DNA of 64,000 bases, taken from NCBI RefSeq assembly GCF_030406605.1, contig NZ_CP129104.1, positions 3,362,687-3,426,686 on the forward strand, given 5' to 3'. A model generated the notes under the pieces. The model was given only the letters and a program-made list of their open reading frames with translations, did not search any database and was not told the origin of the DNA. Source of the DNA: Curtobacterium sp. 458. Its GTDB lineage: Bacteria > Actinomycetota > Actinomycetes > Actinomycetales > Microbacteriaceae. How positions within the stretch are numbered: the first letter of the stretch is position 1; each line of letters starts with the position of its first letter. Of this stretch, positions 16,652 to 25,186 are shown piece after piece. The translations under genes and the position numbers were made by a program.

Positions 16652-17056
16652 TCACGACCCGGACCGCGAGACCGACGCCGGCCGCTGCCGGCGGGTCGAC
16701 CAGAGGGCGGCGGCGATCAGCAGCGGCTGGCCGAACAGCCGGCCGATGCGCTTGGCGTCGGTGTCGAGGCCGAACGCCGACCGGCGGTTCAGCCACTGCG
16801 CGACGTTGCCGGGGAACACGGCGACGAAGAACCACGCGGCGATCGTGCCGACGCGTCGACGGGACGAGCGCGGCGCGAGGAGGAGCGCCGAGCCGAGGCC
16901 GATCTCCGCCACGCCGGAGCCGAGCACCACGGCGTCGGTGTCGAGCGGGAGCGACTCGGGCACCTGGGCGCGGAAGTCCTCCCGGGCGAACGTCAGGTGC
17001 GAGACGCCGGCGAACACGAGGAAGAGTCCCAGCAGGACCCGGAGGAAGGAGCGCAT
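16652..17056 (-). CDS. DoxX-like membrane protein
   Basis: A 134-residue four-helix membrane protein. It starts MRSFLRVLLGLFLVFAGVSHLTF and continues with VAEIGLGSALLLAP and FFVAVFPGNVAQWLNRRSAFG, a pattern of DoxX/DoxD-like proteins with the F-A-G-x-x-H motif in helix 1. DoxX relatives are linked to quinone or redox functions in membranes; the specific function here is unknown. I chose the ATG at 17056 because CACGAT lies six bases upstream. It heads a two-gene operon. Confidence 0.7.
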   Translation of the reverse strand: MRSFLRVLLGLFLVFAGVSHLTFAREDFRAQVPESLPLDTDAVVLGSGVAEIGLGSALLLAPRSSRRRVGTIAAWFFVAVFPGNVAQWLNRRSAFGLDTDAKRIGRLFGQPLLIAAALWSTRRQRPASVSRSGS

Positions 17057-17172
17057 GCCTCCATCGTGCTCGTCGCGCAGCCAGGACGCTCGGCGACCGG
17101 CGGGAGTCGGACACATCCGTCGCGCGCGAGGACGGCGGGCGGGTCGCGTCCGCCGTCGGTACGGTCGGGTGC

Positions 17173-17505
17173 ATGGCAGCAGTCGCCCGGGACCACGAGC
17201 CGCCCGCCGTTCCCGCGACCGTGGCCGTCGTCCTGGCCCCGGTGTCGTTCTACCTCGGCCTGTTCCTGCCCGCCGAGGGGACCGCGAAGCACCTCGTGCT
17301 CGGGACCGTCTTCGCCGTCGTCGGGGTGCTGTGCGGATGGCGCGCGATCCGCATCGCCGGACGTCGGCGAGCGGTGCGCGTGTGGTCGTGGATCGGCGGC
17401 GTCGTGTGCCTGCTCAGCCTCGTGATGCTCTACTGGCAGGTCCTCGTGCTCGTCACCGGAGGGGCGTTCCCGCCGCCGTTCTGGTCGCCGTACGCGAACC
17501 GCTGA
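17173..17505 (+). CDS. Small membrane protein with three helices
   Basis: A 110-residue hypothetical protein with hydrophobic segments at about 14-33, 42-62 and 72-95. It ends in PPPFWSPYANR. It resembles small DUF4190-like membrane proteins in size and helix spacing but has no diagnostic motif I can name. The ATG at 17173 has TACGGT seven bases upstream, a leaderless arrangement. It is followed by a 275-base repeat-rich region. Confidence 0.6.
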   Translation: MAAVARDHEPPAVPATVAVVLAPVSFYLGLFLPAEGTAKHLVLGTVFAVVGVLCGWRAIRIAGRRRAVRVWSWIGGVVCLLSLVMLYWQVLVLVTGGAFPPPFWSPYANR

Positions 17506-17540
17506 CGGGCGCGCCGCGGCGCGCGGCGCCCTCGCCGACC

Positions 17541-17641
17541 CGAGTCTCGTGGTGAGCGACGTTCCTCGGGCTGCGGAGCCCGAGATCGGTCGCCCAGCGC
17601 GAGTCTCGCGCCAGCCCGACCGAGTCTCGCGCCAGCCCGAC
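17541..17641. repeat. CGAGTCTCG repeats with a 21-bp tandem duplication
   Basis: CGAGTCTCG occurs at 17541, 17600 and 17621. A 21-bp unit (CGAGTCTCGCGCCAGCCCGA plus C) is exactly duplicated at 17600-17620 and 17621-17641. The 9-mer equals the end of the long hairpin at 12726-12793. Confidence 0.75.
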
Positions 17642-17651
17642 GCGCCCACCC

Positions 17652-17699
17652 ACCGGCCGGGAGGCACGGGTCGGGCCCGCACCGCGCCTCCCGGCCGGT
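17652..17699. repeat. Inverted pair of the GCCTCCMGGCCGG repeat
   Basis: ACCGGCCGGGAGGC (17652-17665) and its exact complement (17686-17699) enclose 20 bases, forming a 14-bp stem from two oppositely oriented copies of the dispersed repeat. It lies between convergent genes and may end transcription. Confidence 0.75.
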
Positions 17700-17780
17700 C
17701 CGTGGTCACCACACGGACACGCGACCGCGTCGAGCCTGCAGCCCGCCACCGGGGCCCGCGGTGCGCGCGCCCGCGTCCGG

Positions 17781-18278
17781 TCACCAGCCGAACGTGCCCG
17801 CCCCGCCCTTGAACGGACCGACGACCTCCGAGGTGATCCAGCCGCCGTAGAAGTCACCCTCCTGGGCCTGGACGACCTCGCCGCCGACCTCGCAGGAGTC
17901 CATCGCCGACGGGTAGATCGCGACCCGGTCCCGCAGTTGCTCGTAGCCCGGCTCCGGTGTCGGGTAGTTCCACGCCGCGCGCGGGGCCACGGCGCCGCCA
18001 CCCCGCACGTCGAAGTACCGCGCACGCCCCTTGAACTCGCACATGCTCGAGCCCTCCGCCGGCAGGAGCGCCCCGTCCACGAGGTCGGCGACGGGCAGGT
18101 AGTACACCGGCGGGTGCGAGGTCTCGAGGACCCGAACGGCGTCGGTCGTGTCCGCGACGACGACGCCGCCGAGCCGGACGACGACACGCTTCGACACGGG
18201 TTCGACGGCGGGCGGGCGGGGGTAGTCCCAGACCGACTCCTGGCCGGGCCCCGGTTCGATCCGCTGTGGTCTGCGCAT
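17781..18278 (-). CDS. DUF427 domain protein
   Basis: The 165-residue product is a clear DUF427 member, a small beta-rich fold of unknown activity. It contains RVLETSHPPVYYLPVADL, SSMCEFKGRARYFDV and the C-terminal GDFYGGWITSEVVGPFKGG. Members often occur as single cytosolic proteins. The ATG at 18278 has TAGAAC six bases upstream. It is divergent from the second APC permease, with 55 bases between starts. Confidence 0.8.
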   Translation of the reverse strand: MRRPQRIEPGPGQESVWDYPRPPAVEPVSKRVVVRLGGVVVADTTDAVRVLETSHPPVYYLPVADLVDGALLPAEGSSMCEFKGRARYFDVRGGGAVAPRAAWNYPTPEPGYEQLRDRVAIYPSAMDSCEVGGEVVQAQEGDFYGGWITSEVVGPFKGGAGTFGW

Positions 18279-18333
18279 GCCCCCGTTCTACCGCCGACGG
18301 TCCGGAGTCCGCCGAGAGGTGCAGAGTGGGCGG

Positions 18334-19761
18334 ATGACATCGACGTCACCACGCGCGACCCTGTTCCGCCGGAAGCCCATCGACACGATCGAGGACGAGG
18401 CCGGCAGCGAGGGCGGCCTGAAGCGACACCTCGGTCTCTGGCAGCTCACCGCGATCGGCATCGGCGGGATCATCGGTGCGGGCATCTTCACCCTCGCCGG
18501 CACCGTCGCGCACGGGGTCGCAGGCCCCGCGGTGCTCATCTCGTTCCTCGTGGCCGGGGTCGCGAGCGCCGCGGCCGCACTGTCGTACGCCGAGTTCGCC
18601 GGGCTCATCCCCAAGGCCGGCAGCGCCTACACGTACGGGTACGCGGTGCTCGGCGAGATCGTCGGGTGGTTCATCGGCTGGGACCTGCTGCTCGAGTACA
18701 CCGCGATCGTGGCCGTCGTCGCGATCGGGATCTCCGGGTACGTCGGGTTCCTCGTCGGCCAGTTCGGCGTGGACCTGCCCGCCTGGATGCTCGGTGCGCC
18801 AGGTACCGGCGACGGGCACGTGATCGACGTGTTCGCGATCATCCTCTGCCTGCTGACGGCGTTCGTCCTCACCCGGGGCATCCGGAGCGCCGCACGGTTC
18901 GAGCTCGTCGCCGTGGGCATCAAGGTCGGGCTCGTCGTGCTCATCGTCGTGCTCGGCGTGTTCCACATCAACAGCGCGAACTACCAGCCGTACTTCCCGT
19001 TCGGGTTCGGCGGCGTGATGACCGGCGCCGCGACGGTGTTCTTCGCCGTGTTCGGCTACGACGCCATGTCCACCGCGGCCGAGGAGTCCGTCGACGCCCG
19101 GAAGCACATGCCGAAGGCGATCCTGCTGTCCCTCGGCATCGCGATGGTCCTCTACGTCCTCGCGACGCTCGTGCTCACCGGCATGCAGAAGTACACGGAC
19201 ATCGACCCGGCCTCGGGGTTCTCGTCGGCATTCGCGTCGGTCGGGCTCGGCGGGGTGGCGAACGTCATCGCGATCGGCGCCATCGTCGGCATCATCACCG
19301 TGCTGCTGACGTTCATGCTCGGCGCGTCCCGGGTGTGGTTCTCGATGAGCCGCGACGGCCTCATGCCGAAGTGGTTCGCGCACACCGACCCGAAGCGGCA
19401 CGTCCCGACCCGCGTCACGTGGATCATCGGCATCGCGGCGGCGGTCCTCGCGGGCCTGCTGCCGATCAGCATCGTCGCGGAGCTCACGAACATCGGCATC
19501 CTGCTCGCGTTCGTCGTGGTGTGCTCGGCCGTGATCGTGCTGCGCTACCGGCAGCCGGACCTGCCGCGGACCTTCAAGCTCCCGTTCATGCGGGTCATCC
19601 CGGCGATCGGGGTCATCGCGTCGCTGTGGCTCGTCACGTTCCTGCAGTGGGAGACGTGGGTGCGGTTCGCGGTGTGGTTCGCGATCGGGCTCGGGGTCTA
19701 CCTCGGGTACTCGCGGAAGCACAGCAAGCTGGCGGCGTCCGAGGGCGTCAAGAGCCAGTAG
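18334..19761 (+). CDS. APC-family cationic amino-acid permease (CAT type)
   Basis: A 475-residue permease with about 12 helices and family signatures. These are AIGIGGIIGAGIFTLAGTVAHGVAGPA in helix 1, IPKAGSAYTYGYAVLGEIVGWFIGWDLLLEY in helices 2-3, and FFAVFGYDAMSTAAEESVDARKHMPKAI in helix 6. The pattern matches the CAT/YfnA-type amino-acid transporters, usually for cationic or branched amino acids; the substrate is not determined. CAGAGT lies six bases before the ATG. After its TAG stop the same frame stays open for 81 more codons, described next. Confidence 0.87.
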   Translation: MTSTSPRATLFRRKPIDTIEDEAGSEGGLKRHLGLWQLTAIGIGGIIGAGIFTLAGTVAHGVAGPAVLISFLVAGVASAAAALSYAEFAGLIPKAGSAYTYGYAVLGEIVGWFIGWDLLLEYTAIVAVVAIGISGYVGFLVGQFGVDLPAWMLGAPGTGDGHVIDVFAIILCLLTAFVLTRGIRSAARFELVAVGIKVGLVVLIVVLGVFHINSANYQPYFPFGFGGVMTGAATVFFAVFGYDAMSTAAEESVDARKHMPKAILLSLGIAMVLYVLATLVLTGMQKYTDIDPASGFSSAFASVGLGGVANVIAIGAIVGIITVLLTFMLGASRVWFSMSRDGLMPKWFAHTDPKRHVPTRVTWIIGIAAAVLAGLLPISIVAELTNIGILLAFVVVCSAVIVLRYRQPDLPRTFKLPFMRVIPAIGVIASLWLVTFLQWETWVRFAVWFAIGLGVYLGYSRKHSKLAASEGVKSQ

Positions 19762-20007
19762 TCCGCAAATCGTCCGCAGAATCGGCCAAGGAGCTCGTCA
19801 GCGCCGACGCGGCAGCTCCGGGACTTCACCCTGAAGTGCACCTACTGCGGTTTCGAGGGCGACACCACTGCGTTGCTGAAGGACCGCGGACTGACCGCGC
19901 TCCTCCGGGACATCAGGACGGTGGAAGCCGAGGAACCGACCGCCTGGTGGACCAAGAAGCAGGGATCACGGGAGATACGGATCACTCCCCAGACCCTCAA
20001 CCGGTAG
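19762..20007 (+). pseudogene. In-frame coding-like stretch after the permease stop (CxxC fragment)
   Basis: From the codon after the permease TAG, the same frame stays open for 81 codons and ends at TAG (20005-20007). It has no ATG, GTG or TTG near its beginning. The translation includes LRDFTLKCTYCGFEGD, then ALLKDRGLTALLRDI and EPTAWWTKKQGSREIRITPQ. This is protein-like, with a single Cys pair and codon usage only slightly less G/C-rich than the neighbours. It is most easily read as the 3' remnant of a truncated gene; stop-codon readthrough giving a permease with a C-terminal extension is the alternative. I do not recognise the family. Confidence 0.45.
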
Positions 20008-20152
20008 GGGCTGCTGCAGGTTCGGTTGACTCCTGAGGGGCGCGGCCCGTTCGTCCGCGCCGCTCGCGCGCCGTTCGTCCGCGCACCGCGGATGACGGGC
20101 CCGGGCCGCGTCGGGGAGCGCCGACCGACCTACGCTGCTGCCGGAGGACAGC

Positions 20153-20314
20153 ATGACCAAGGCGGACCCGAAGGAACACGAGACGAGCGACGACTTCGAC
20201 GTCATCGTCTCGACGACGCTGCACCCGGACGACGAGCACGTGATCGGTGAGGCACTGGACGGCGACTTCATCGCCTCCCGCCAGCGCCCGGGGTCGGAAC
20301 GCAGCGGGTCGTAG
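20153..20314 (+). CDS. Small acidic protein (53 residues)
   Basis: This short ORF begins at ATG 20153 after a good Shine-Dalgarno (GGAGGA, seven bases upstream). It encodes MTKADPKEHETSDDFDVIVS followed by TTLHPDDEHVIGEALDGDFIASR. It is hydrophilic and acidic, with no membrane segment. I do not recognise a family. The ribosome site and codon bias support a gene, and the BLUF gene is convergent 20 bases downstream. Confidence 0.5.
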   Translation: MTKADPKEHETSDDFDVIVSTTLHPDDEHVIGEALDGDFIASRQRPGSERSGS

Positions 20315-20334
20315 CCACGCGCGGGTGGCGCGGG

Positions 20335-20784
20335 TCAGCCCTCGCGCCGGTGCTTGCCCTGCGCCGCCGCCGGGTCGGCCATCGGGTGCGACCGGAACCA
20401 CCGCAGGAGCTCCCGCGACCGACTCCGGTCCGCGCTCCGGTCCCCCTCGGGCAGGAAGTCGCTGAAGCCCTCGGGCGGCTCGGTGCCGTGGTCGCCGCGG
20501 TCGTACGCCATCGACCACTCCGGGAAGCGCCGGGTGTGGATCGCCTCCTCCGCGAGCAGCACCACGCTGTCGTGCCGGTCGTCGTCGAGGATCCGCCGGT
20601 AGGTCGCCATCACCGCGTCGTACGGTCCCTCGAGGAGCTGCATGAACCGGCCACCCCGAGCGACGAGGAGCCCGGTGAGCCCGTCCGCCGTGTTCCGGGA
20701 GCGGGCGTGCTCGAGCACGGCGTCGAGTTCGGTGTCGTCGAACGCGGTCGTGGCCGAGCTCATGTACACGAGGGACTGCAGCAT
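20335..20784 (-). CDS. BLUF-domain blue-light photoreceptor
   Basis: A 149-residue protein whose first 95 residues are a BLUF domain, which binds FAD and senses blue light by hydrogen-bond switching. All key positions are present with AppA-like spacing: Tyr7 (SLVYMS), Asn31 (SRNTADGLTGLL), Gln49 (RFMQLLEG), and Trp90 with Met92 (FPEWSMAY). DDRHDSVVLLAEE is also typical. The C-terminal 50 residues are charged with two Arg/Ser clusters and no recognisable output domain, so it would act through a protein partner. The ATG at 20784 has CAGGAT seven bases upstream. No EAL, GGDEF or MerR gene is adjacent, so the target is unknown. Confidence 0.9.
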   Translation of the reverse strand: MLQSLVYMSSATTAFDDTELDAVLEHARSRNTADGLTGLLVARGGRFMQLLEGPYDAVMATYRRILDDDRHDSVVLLAEEAIHTRRFPEWSMAYDRGDHGTEPPEGFSDFLPEGDRSADRSRSRELLRWFRSHPMADPAAAQGKHRREG

Positions 20785-20811
20785 GCCGTCGATCCTGCCC
20801 GCATCCGAGGA

Positions 20812-20961
20812 CGGCCGCTCGCCCCAGAACGGGACGGGTCGCGTCGGCGCAGCCATACGGTGCGAGGTCGTGCGCACGGTGCGAGGTCGTTCCCTCGCAC
20901 CGTGTGAACGACCCCGCACCGAGCGCGGCACCGCGGAGGGCCGTTCGCCCCCGAACGGGAC
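20812..20961. repeat. Cluster of direct and inverted repeats upstream of the helicase gene
   Basis: Two imperfect 24-bp copies (20812-20835 and 20938-20961, sharing CGCCCC.GAACGGGAC) flank a 15-bp direct repeat ACGGTGCGAGGTCGT (20857 and 20876, 19 bases apart). The second 15-mer forms an 11-bp stem with CCTCGCACCGT (hairpin 20876-20903). The cluster fills the space between the divergent BLUF and helicase genes. Confidence 0.65.
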
Positions 20962-20988
20962 GTCGGTGGGTACTGGCACGATTGACGG

Positions 20989-23900
20989 GTGCCAGCCGCC
21001 CCGATGATCGACGCCGTCGACGTCATCCGCTTCGTCGGACCGCAGGCGTTCGGGCGCGCCCGCGACGTCGTCCGCGCGGGCATGGTCGAGGACGCCACGT
21101 GGCACGACGACGACGGCACGGTCACCGCGTCGGTCTCCGGCACCGCCGACGACCCGTACGACGTCCGCATCGAGACCACCCCGGCCCGCGGCGAGTTCAT
21201 CCGACCGGTCCGCAGCTCGTGCTCCTGCCCGCTCGGCGGCGACTGCAAGCACGTCGCCGCGGCGCTCCTGACCGTCAACGCCCGCTCCCTCGCAGCGGCC
21301 GCCGGTCCGAAGCCGCAGGCCCCGGCTCCGCCGGCCCCGGACTGGAGGCACGAGGTCGCCCGCCTCGCCGGTGACACCGAGCAGGCGGTCGCGCCGCAGG
21401 GCACCCCCATGGGGTTGCAGTTCGAGTTGCGTGACGCGGTCACGGCGCGCTTCGCCGCGCGGGCGCGTGCGGCCGGTCGGGCACTGCCCGCGGCGTCGCG
21501 GACGGTGCGGCTCGGAGTGCGGCCGGTCACCCGGAGCGACGCCGGCAACTGGGTCCGTGGGCAGCTGACCTGGAGCACGCTGCCGTACTCGCAGAACCGG
21601 CTCGGGCTCACGCCGGAGCAGCACGCGTGGTTCCTCCAGCTCGCCGCACTCCACCGTGCCGGGGCGCTGGCGGGGCTGCCGGGCGAGAGCGACTGGATCC
21701 ACCTCGACGACTTCCAGAGCCCCCTGCTCTGGCCGCTGCTCCGGCAGGCCGAGGGGCTCGGCATCGCGTTCGTCACCGGCAAGCAGGCGAGCGGCGTGAC
21801 CCTCGGGTCCGAGGCCCGGGTGCTGCTCGACACCGCGCGCTCCGAGGGCGGGCTGGTGATCGGTGCGAGCGCGGTGATCGACGGGCGGCCGGTCGTCGCC
21901 GGGGCCGCGCGGACCATCGGCGATCACGGCGTCTACGCCTTCCGCGAGAGCCCGGCGTTCCAGGTCTCGCTCGCCCCCACCCCGGAGCCCGTGCCCGAGG
22001 ACCAGCGACGCATGCTCGTCGAGGGCGCCCGCATCACCGTGCCCGAGGCAGAGGTCTCCGAGTTCCTGGCCGACTGGTCCCCGCGGCTCCGCGGCGCCCG
22101 CGGGCTCGTCAGCTCGGACGGGTCGGTGGAGCTGCCCGAGCGCGGCACCCCGGAGCTCGTGCTGACGGCCACCTTCGAGCCCGCGCGAGCACCCCGGACG
22201 GACGACCGCGTGCACCTGCAGTGGCGGTGGCACGTCGACGGCCGGAAGGACCCGGCAGCGCTGCACGGCCCCCTCCCCGACCTCACCGAGGTCCGCGCCG
22301 CTGACGATGCCCCGGTCGGCCCCGGCGGCGGACTCGACTGGTTCGTCGACGGTGTGGTCGACGGGGCCGACGTCGCGGTGTTCGCGAACGAGCTGCTCCC
22401 TCAGCTGACCGCGCACGGCGTCCGCACGGTGGTGCAGGGCGAACGGCTCGACTACGAGCGGCTGAGTGGTCGGCCGAACATCCGCGTCACGACGATGCCG
22501 TCGGAGAAGCACGACTGGTTCGATCTCGGGATCATCGTGAGCGTGACCGGCAAGGAGATCCCGTTCACACCGCTGCTCCGTGCGCTCGCGGGGCGTGCTC
22601 GGCGGCTCAAGCTCATCGACAACTCGTACCTGTCCCTCGCCGACCCGGCGTTCGACCGGCTCAAGGAGCTCATCGACGAGGCCCGCGACCTCGGCGAGTG
22701 GGAGCCCGACCAGCCGATGACGATCACCCCGCTGCAGGCCGGGCTCTGGTCCGAGTTCGACCAGCTCGCCGACGAGACCTCCCACGACGAACGGTGGCAG
22801 GCCATCGCCGCGGGGCTGCTCGGTGCGACCCCGCCCGCCGACACCCCCGTGCCGCACACGGTGCACGCCGAACTCCGGCCCTACCAGCACGCCGGGTACG
22901 CGTGGCTGTCGTTCCTCCGGTCGCACGGCGTCGGCGGCGTGCTGGCCGACGACATGGGCCTCGGCAAGACGCTTCAGGTGCTCGCCATGATCGCCGCGGC
23001 CCGGGCAGAGGCGCCGTCCGGCGCTCCGTTCCTCGTCGTCGCGCCGACGTCGGTCGTCGGGAACTGGGCGTCCGAAGCCGCGCGGTTCGTCCCGTCACTG
23101 CGCGTGTCCACCGTGACGTCGACGTCGTTGAAGGACCCGACGCTCGTCGCCCGCACGGCCGCCGAGTCCGACGTCGTCGTGACCTCGTACGCCCTGCTCC
23201 GGCTCGACGCCCCGGCGTGGTCGGAGCAGTCGTGGTCCGCGCTCGTGCTCGACGAGGCGCAGTTCGTGAAGAACCCGCAGTCGCAGATCCACCGCGTCGT
23301 GACGGACCTCCGCGCTCCCGTGAAGTTCGCGATCACGGGGACGCCGCTCGAGAACGGCCTGACCGACCTCTGGGCGCTGTTCCACGTCGTGGCCCCGGGG
23401 CTGCTGTCCTCGTGGACGCGGTTCGGCGACGACTACGTGAAGCCGCTCGGCTCGCCGGACCTCCGCGGCGACGCCCGTCGGCAGCTCACCGAGCGACTCC
23501 GGCGTCGCATCCGGCCGCTCATGCTCCGGCGGACGAAGGAGAGCGTCGCGGCCGACCTCCCGCCGAAGCAGGAGCAGGTCGTCCGGGTGACGCTCGACCC
23601 GGCGCACCGCGAGCTCTACGAACGCACGCTCAACCGCGAACGCCTCAAGGTCCTCGACCTCATCGACGATCTACCCCGCAACCGCATGATCGTGTTCCGG
23701 TCCCTGACGCTCCTCCGGATGCTCGCGCTCTCCCCCGCCCTCGTGCCGACCGCGGCACCGTCGGGAGATCTCGACGCGCCCGCCGAGATCTCGGACATCC
23801 CCTCCGCGAAGCTCGACCTGCTGCTCGACGAACTCGACCAGCTCGCCGCCGAGGGTCGTCGCGCGCTTGTGTTCAGCCAGTTCACCTCGTTCCTCCGGAT

Positions 23901-24306
23901 CGTCGCCGAGGCAATCGACGCCCGCGGCCTCGGCTACGAGTACCTCGACGGGTCGACGCGCCGGAGGCCAGAGGTCATCGACCGCTTCCGGAACGGCACC
24001 GCGCCCGCGTTCCTCATCTCGCTCAAGGCTGGGGGCTTCGGCCTCACCCTGACCGAGGCCGACACGGTGTTCGTGCTCGACCCGTGGTGGAACCCCGCCG
24101 CCGAGAACCAGGCCGTCGACCGCACGCACCGCATCGGTCAGACCCGATCGGTGAACGTCAACCGGCTCATCGCGGAGGACACCATCGAAGAGAAGGTGCT
24201 CGCCCTCGCCGCGAAGAAGGCCGAGCTGTTCGCCACGATGATCGACGATGACGCGCTGTTCGCGGACGACCTGTCCGCCGACGACATCCGGTCCCTGCTC
24301 GCCTGA
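20989..24306 (+). CDS. SWIM zinc-finger SNF2-family helicase
   Basis: A 1105-residue Swi2/Snf2 ATPase. A SWIM zinc finger, C-x-C-x5-C-x-H (CSCPLGGDCKH), lies at residues 78-88. A long middle region common to bacterial SNF2 proteins follows. The helicase core begins near residue 630 (YQHAGYAWLSFL), with Walker A DDMGLGKT near 653 and DEAQ near 755. The second RecA lobe has FSQFTSFL, LKAGGFGLTLTEADTVFVLDPWWNPAAE and the arginine-finger motif QAVDRTHRIGQT. Such proteins translocate on DNA and remodel nucleoprotein or transcription complexes. The GTG at 20989 is preferred over the ATG at 21004 because CACGAT lies six bases before it. Confidence 0.9.
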   Translation: MPAAPMIDAVDVIRFVGPQAFGRARDVVRAGMVEDATWHDDDGTVTASVSGTADDPYDVRIETTPARGEFIRPVRSSCSCPLGGDCKHVAAALLTVNARSLAAAAGPKPQAPAPPAPDWRHEVARLAGDTEQAVAPQGTPMGLQFELRDAVTARFAARARAAGRALPAASRTVRLGVRPVTRSDAGNWVRGQLTWSTLPYSQNRLGLTPEQHAWFLQLAALHRAGALAGLPGESDWIHLDDFQSPLLWPLLRQAEGLGIAFVTGKQASGVTLGSEARVLLDTARSEGGLVIGASAVIDGRPVVAGAARTIGDHGVYAFRESPAFQVSLAPTPEPVPEDQRRMLVEGARITVPEAEVSEFLADWSPRLRGARGLVSSDGSVELPERGTPELVLTATFEPARAPRTDDRVHLQWRWHVDGRKDPAALHGPLPDLTEVRAADDAPVGPGGGLDWFVDGVVDGADVAVFANELLPQLTAHGVRTVVQGERLDYERLSGRPNIRVTTMPSEKHDWFDLGIIVSVTGKEIPFTPLLRALAGRARRLKLIDNSYLSLADPAFDRLKELIDEARDLGEWEPDQPMTITPLQAGLWSEFDQLADETSHDERWQAIAAGLLGATPPADTPVPHTVHAELRPYQHAGYAWLSFLRSHGVGGVLADDMGLGKTLQVLAMIAAARAEAPSGAPFLVVAPTSVVGNWASEAARFVPSLRVSTVTSTSLKDPTLVARTAAESDVVVTSYALLRLDAPAWSEQSWSALVLDEAQFVKNPQSQIHRVVTDLRAPVKFAITGTPLENGLTDLWALFHVVAPGLLSSWTRFGDDYVKPLGSPDLRGDARRQLTERLRRRIRPLMLRRTKESVAADLPPKQEQVVRVTLDPAHRELYERTLNRERLKVLDLIDDLPRNRMIVFRSLTLLRMLALSPALVPTAAPSGDLDAPAEISDIPSAKLDLLLDELDQLAAEGRRALVFSQFTSFLRIVAEAIDARGLGYEYLDGSTRRRPEVIDRFRNGTAPAFLISLKAGGFGLTLTEADTVFVLDPWWNPAAENQAVDRTHRIGQTRSVNVNRLIAEDTIEEKVLALAAKKAELFATMIDDDALFADDLSADDIRSLLA

Positions 24307-24370
24307 CCCCGGCCCGCGCACCGTCCTCTGCACCACAGCCCCCACAGCACCACCTGGAGTCCCGTCCCCC

Positions 24371-25180
24371 ATGCCGTCCCGCCGCCGCGCCCGCACCAGC
24401 GCGACCTCCGTGTTCCTCGTCCTCGGTCTGGCGATCGCGGGGTACGCCCTCCACTCCGCCGGGCTGCTGCCGCCCGCGCAGGCCGACGGTGCCGCGACCA
24501 GCGGACCGGACGCGACCAGCGGACCGGACGCGACCAGCGGACCGGACGCGACCAGCGACCCCGGACCGGGCAGCACCGCCAGCGCGAGTGCCGCGTCGGA
24601 GCCGAGCCGTGCCTCCAGTCCGGATCCCGACGCGACAGCGTCGCTCCGGCTCCTCGCGACCCTGCCGGTCAAGGGGAAGGCGCCGGCGACCGGCTACGAC
24701 CGCACGGCTCAGTTCGGCACGGCGTGGCTCGACGTCGACCACAACGGCTGCGACACGAGGAACGACGTGCTCGCCCGCGACCTCACGGCGGTCGTCCGGC
24801 AGGGGCCGTGCAGGGTGATGACGGGTACGCTCGTGTCGCCGTACACCGGCGGGTCGATCGCGTTCACCCGCGGACAGACGACGTCGACCGAGGTGCAGAT
24901 CGACCACGTCGTCGCACTCGAGAACGCGTGGCGGACGGGCGCGCAGCAGTTGTCGCAGACCTCGCGGGAGGCCCTCGCCAACGACCCGGCGAACCTCTTC
25001 GCCGTCGACCAGCACTCGAACGCCCAGAAGCGCTCCGGCGACGCCGCGACGTGGCTGCCGGCGGCGAAGGGGTTCCGCTGCACCTACGTCGGGCACCAGG
25101 TCGTGGTGAAGGCGAAGTACCGCCTGTGGGTGACGCCCGCCGAGCGCGACGCCATGATCCGGGTGCTCGACCGCTGCTGA
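24371..25180 (+). CDS. Secreted HNH-family nuclease
   Basis: A 269-residue protein with an N-terminal basic stretch and hydrophobic signal or anchor (about 10-30). A low-complexity linker follows in which ATSGPD is repeated three times from an exact 18-bp DNA repeat, and then the nuclease domain. The domain shows the HNH-type order DHVVALENAWRTGA (about 177-190), NDPANLFAVDQHSNAQKRSGD and AATWLP, as in DUF1524/GmrSD-like C-terminal HNH proteins. Two or more Cys (NGCDTR, GPCRV, FRCTY, DRC) may form disulphides outside the cell. It is probably an exported DNase for nutrient use or competition, with no immunity gene visible. A CCGTGCCTCCAG-type repeat lies in the linker coding region at 24607. 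It is convergent with the NERD gene, 6 bases apart. Confidence 0.75.
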   Translation: MPSRRRARTSATSVFLVLGLAIAGYALHSAGLLPPAQADGAATSGPDATSGPDATSGPDATSDPGPGSTASASAASEPSRASSPDPDATASLRLLATLPVKGKAPATGYDRTAQFGTAWLDVDHNGCDTRNDVLARDLTAVVRQGPCRVMTGTLVSPYTGGSIAFTRGQTTSTEVQIDHVVALENAWRTGAQQLSQTSREALANDPANLFAVDQHSNAQKRSGDAATWLPAAKGFRCTYVGHQVVVKAKYRLWVTPAERDAMIRVLDRC

Positions 25181-25186
25181 CGCGCT

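Noticed and set aside
17506..17780. CRISPR-like array from the tandem 21-bp units
   Set aside because: Only two exact adjacent copies with no spacers between and no cas genes.
20785..22926. Long minus-strand open frame opposite the SNF2 helicase, continuous with the BLUF gene
   Set aside because: Antisense of the helicase; the BLUF domain ends the plausible protein at 20784.
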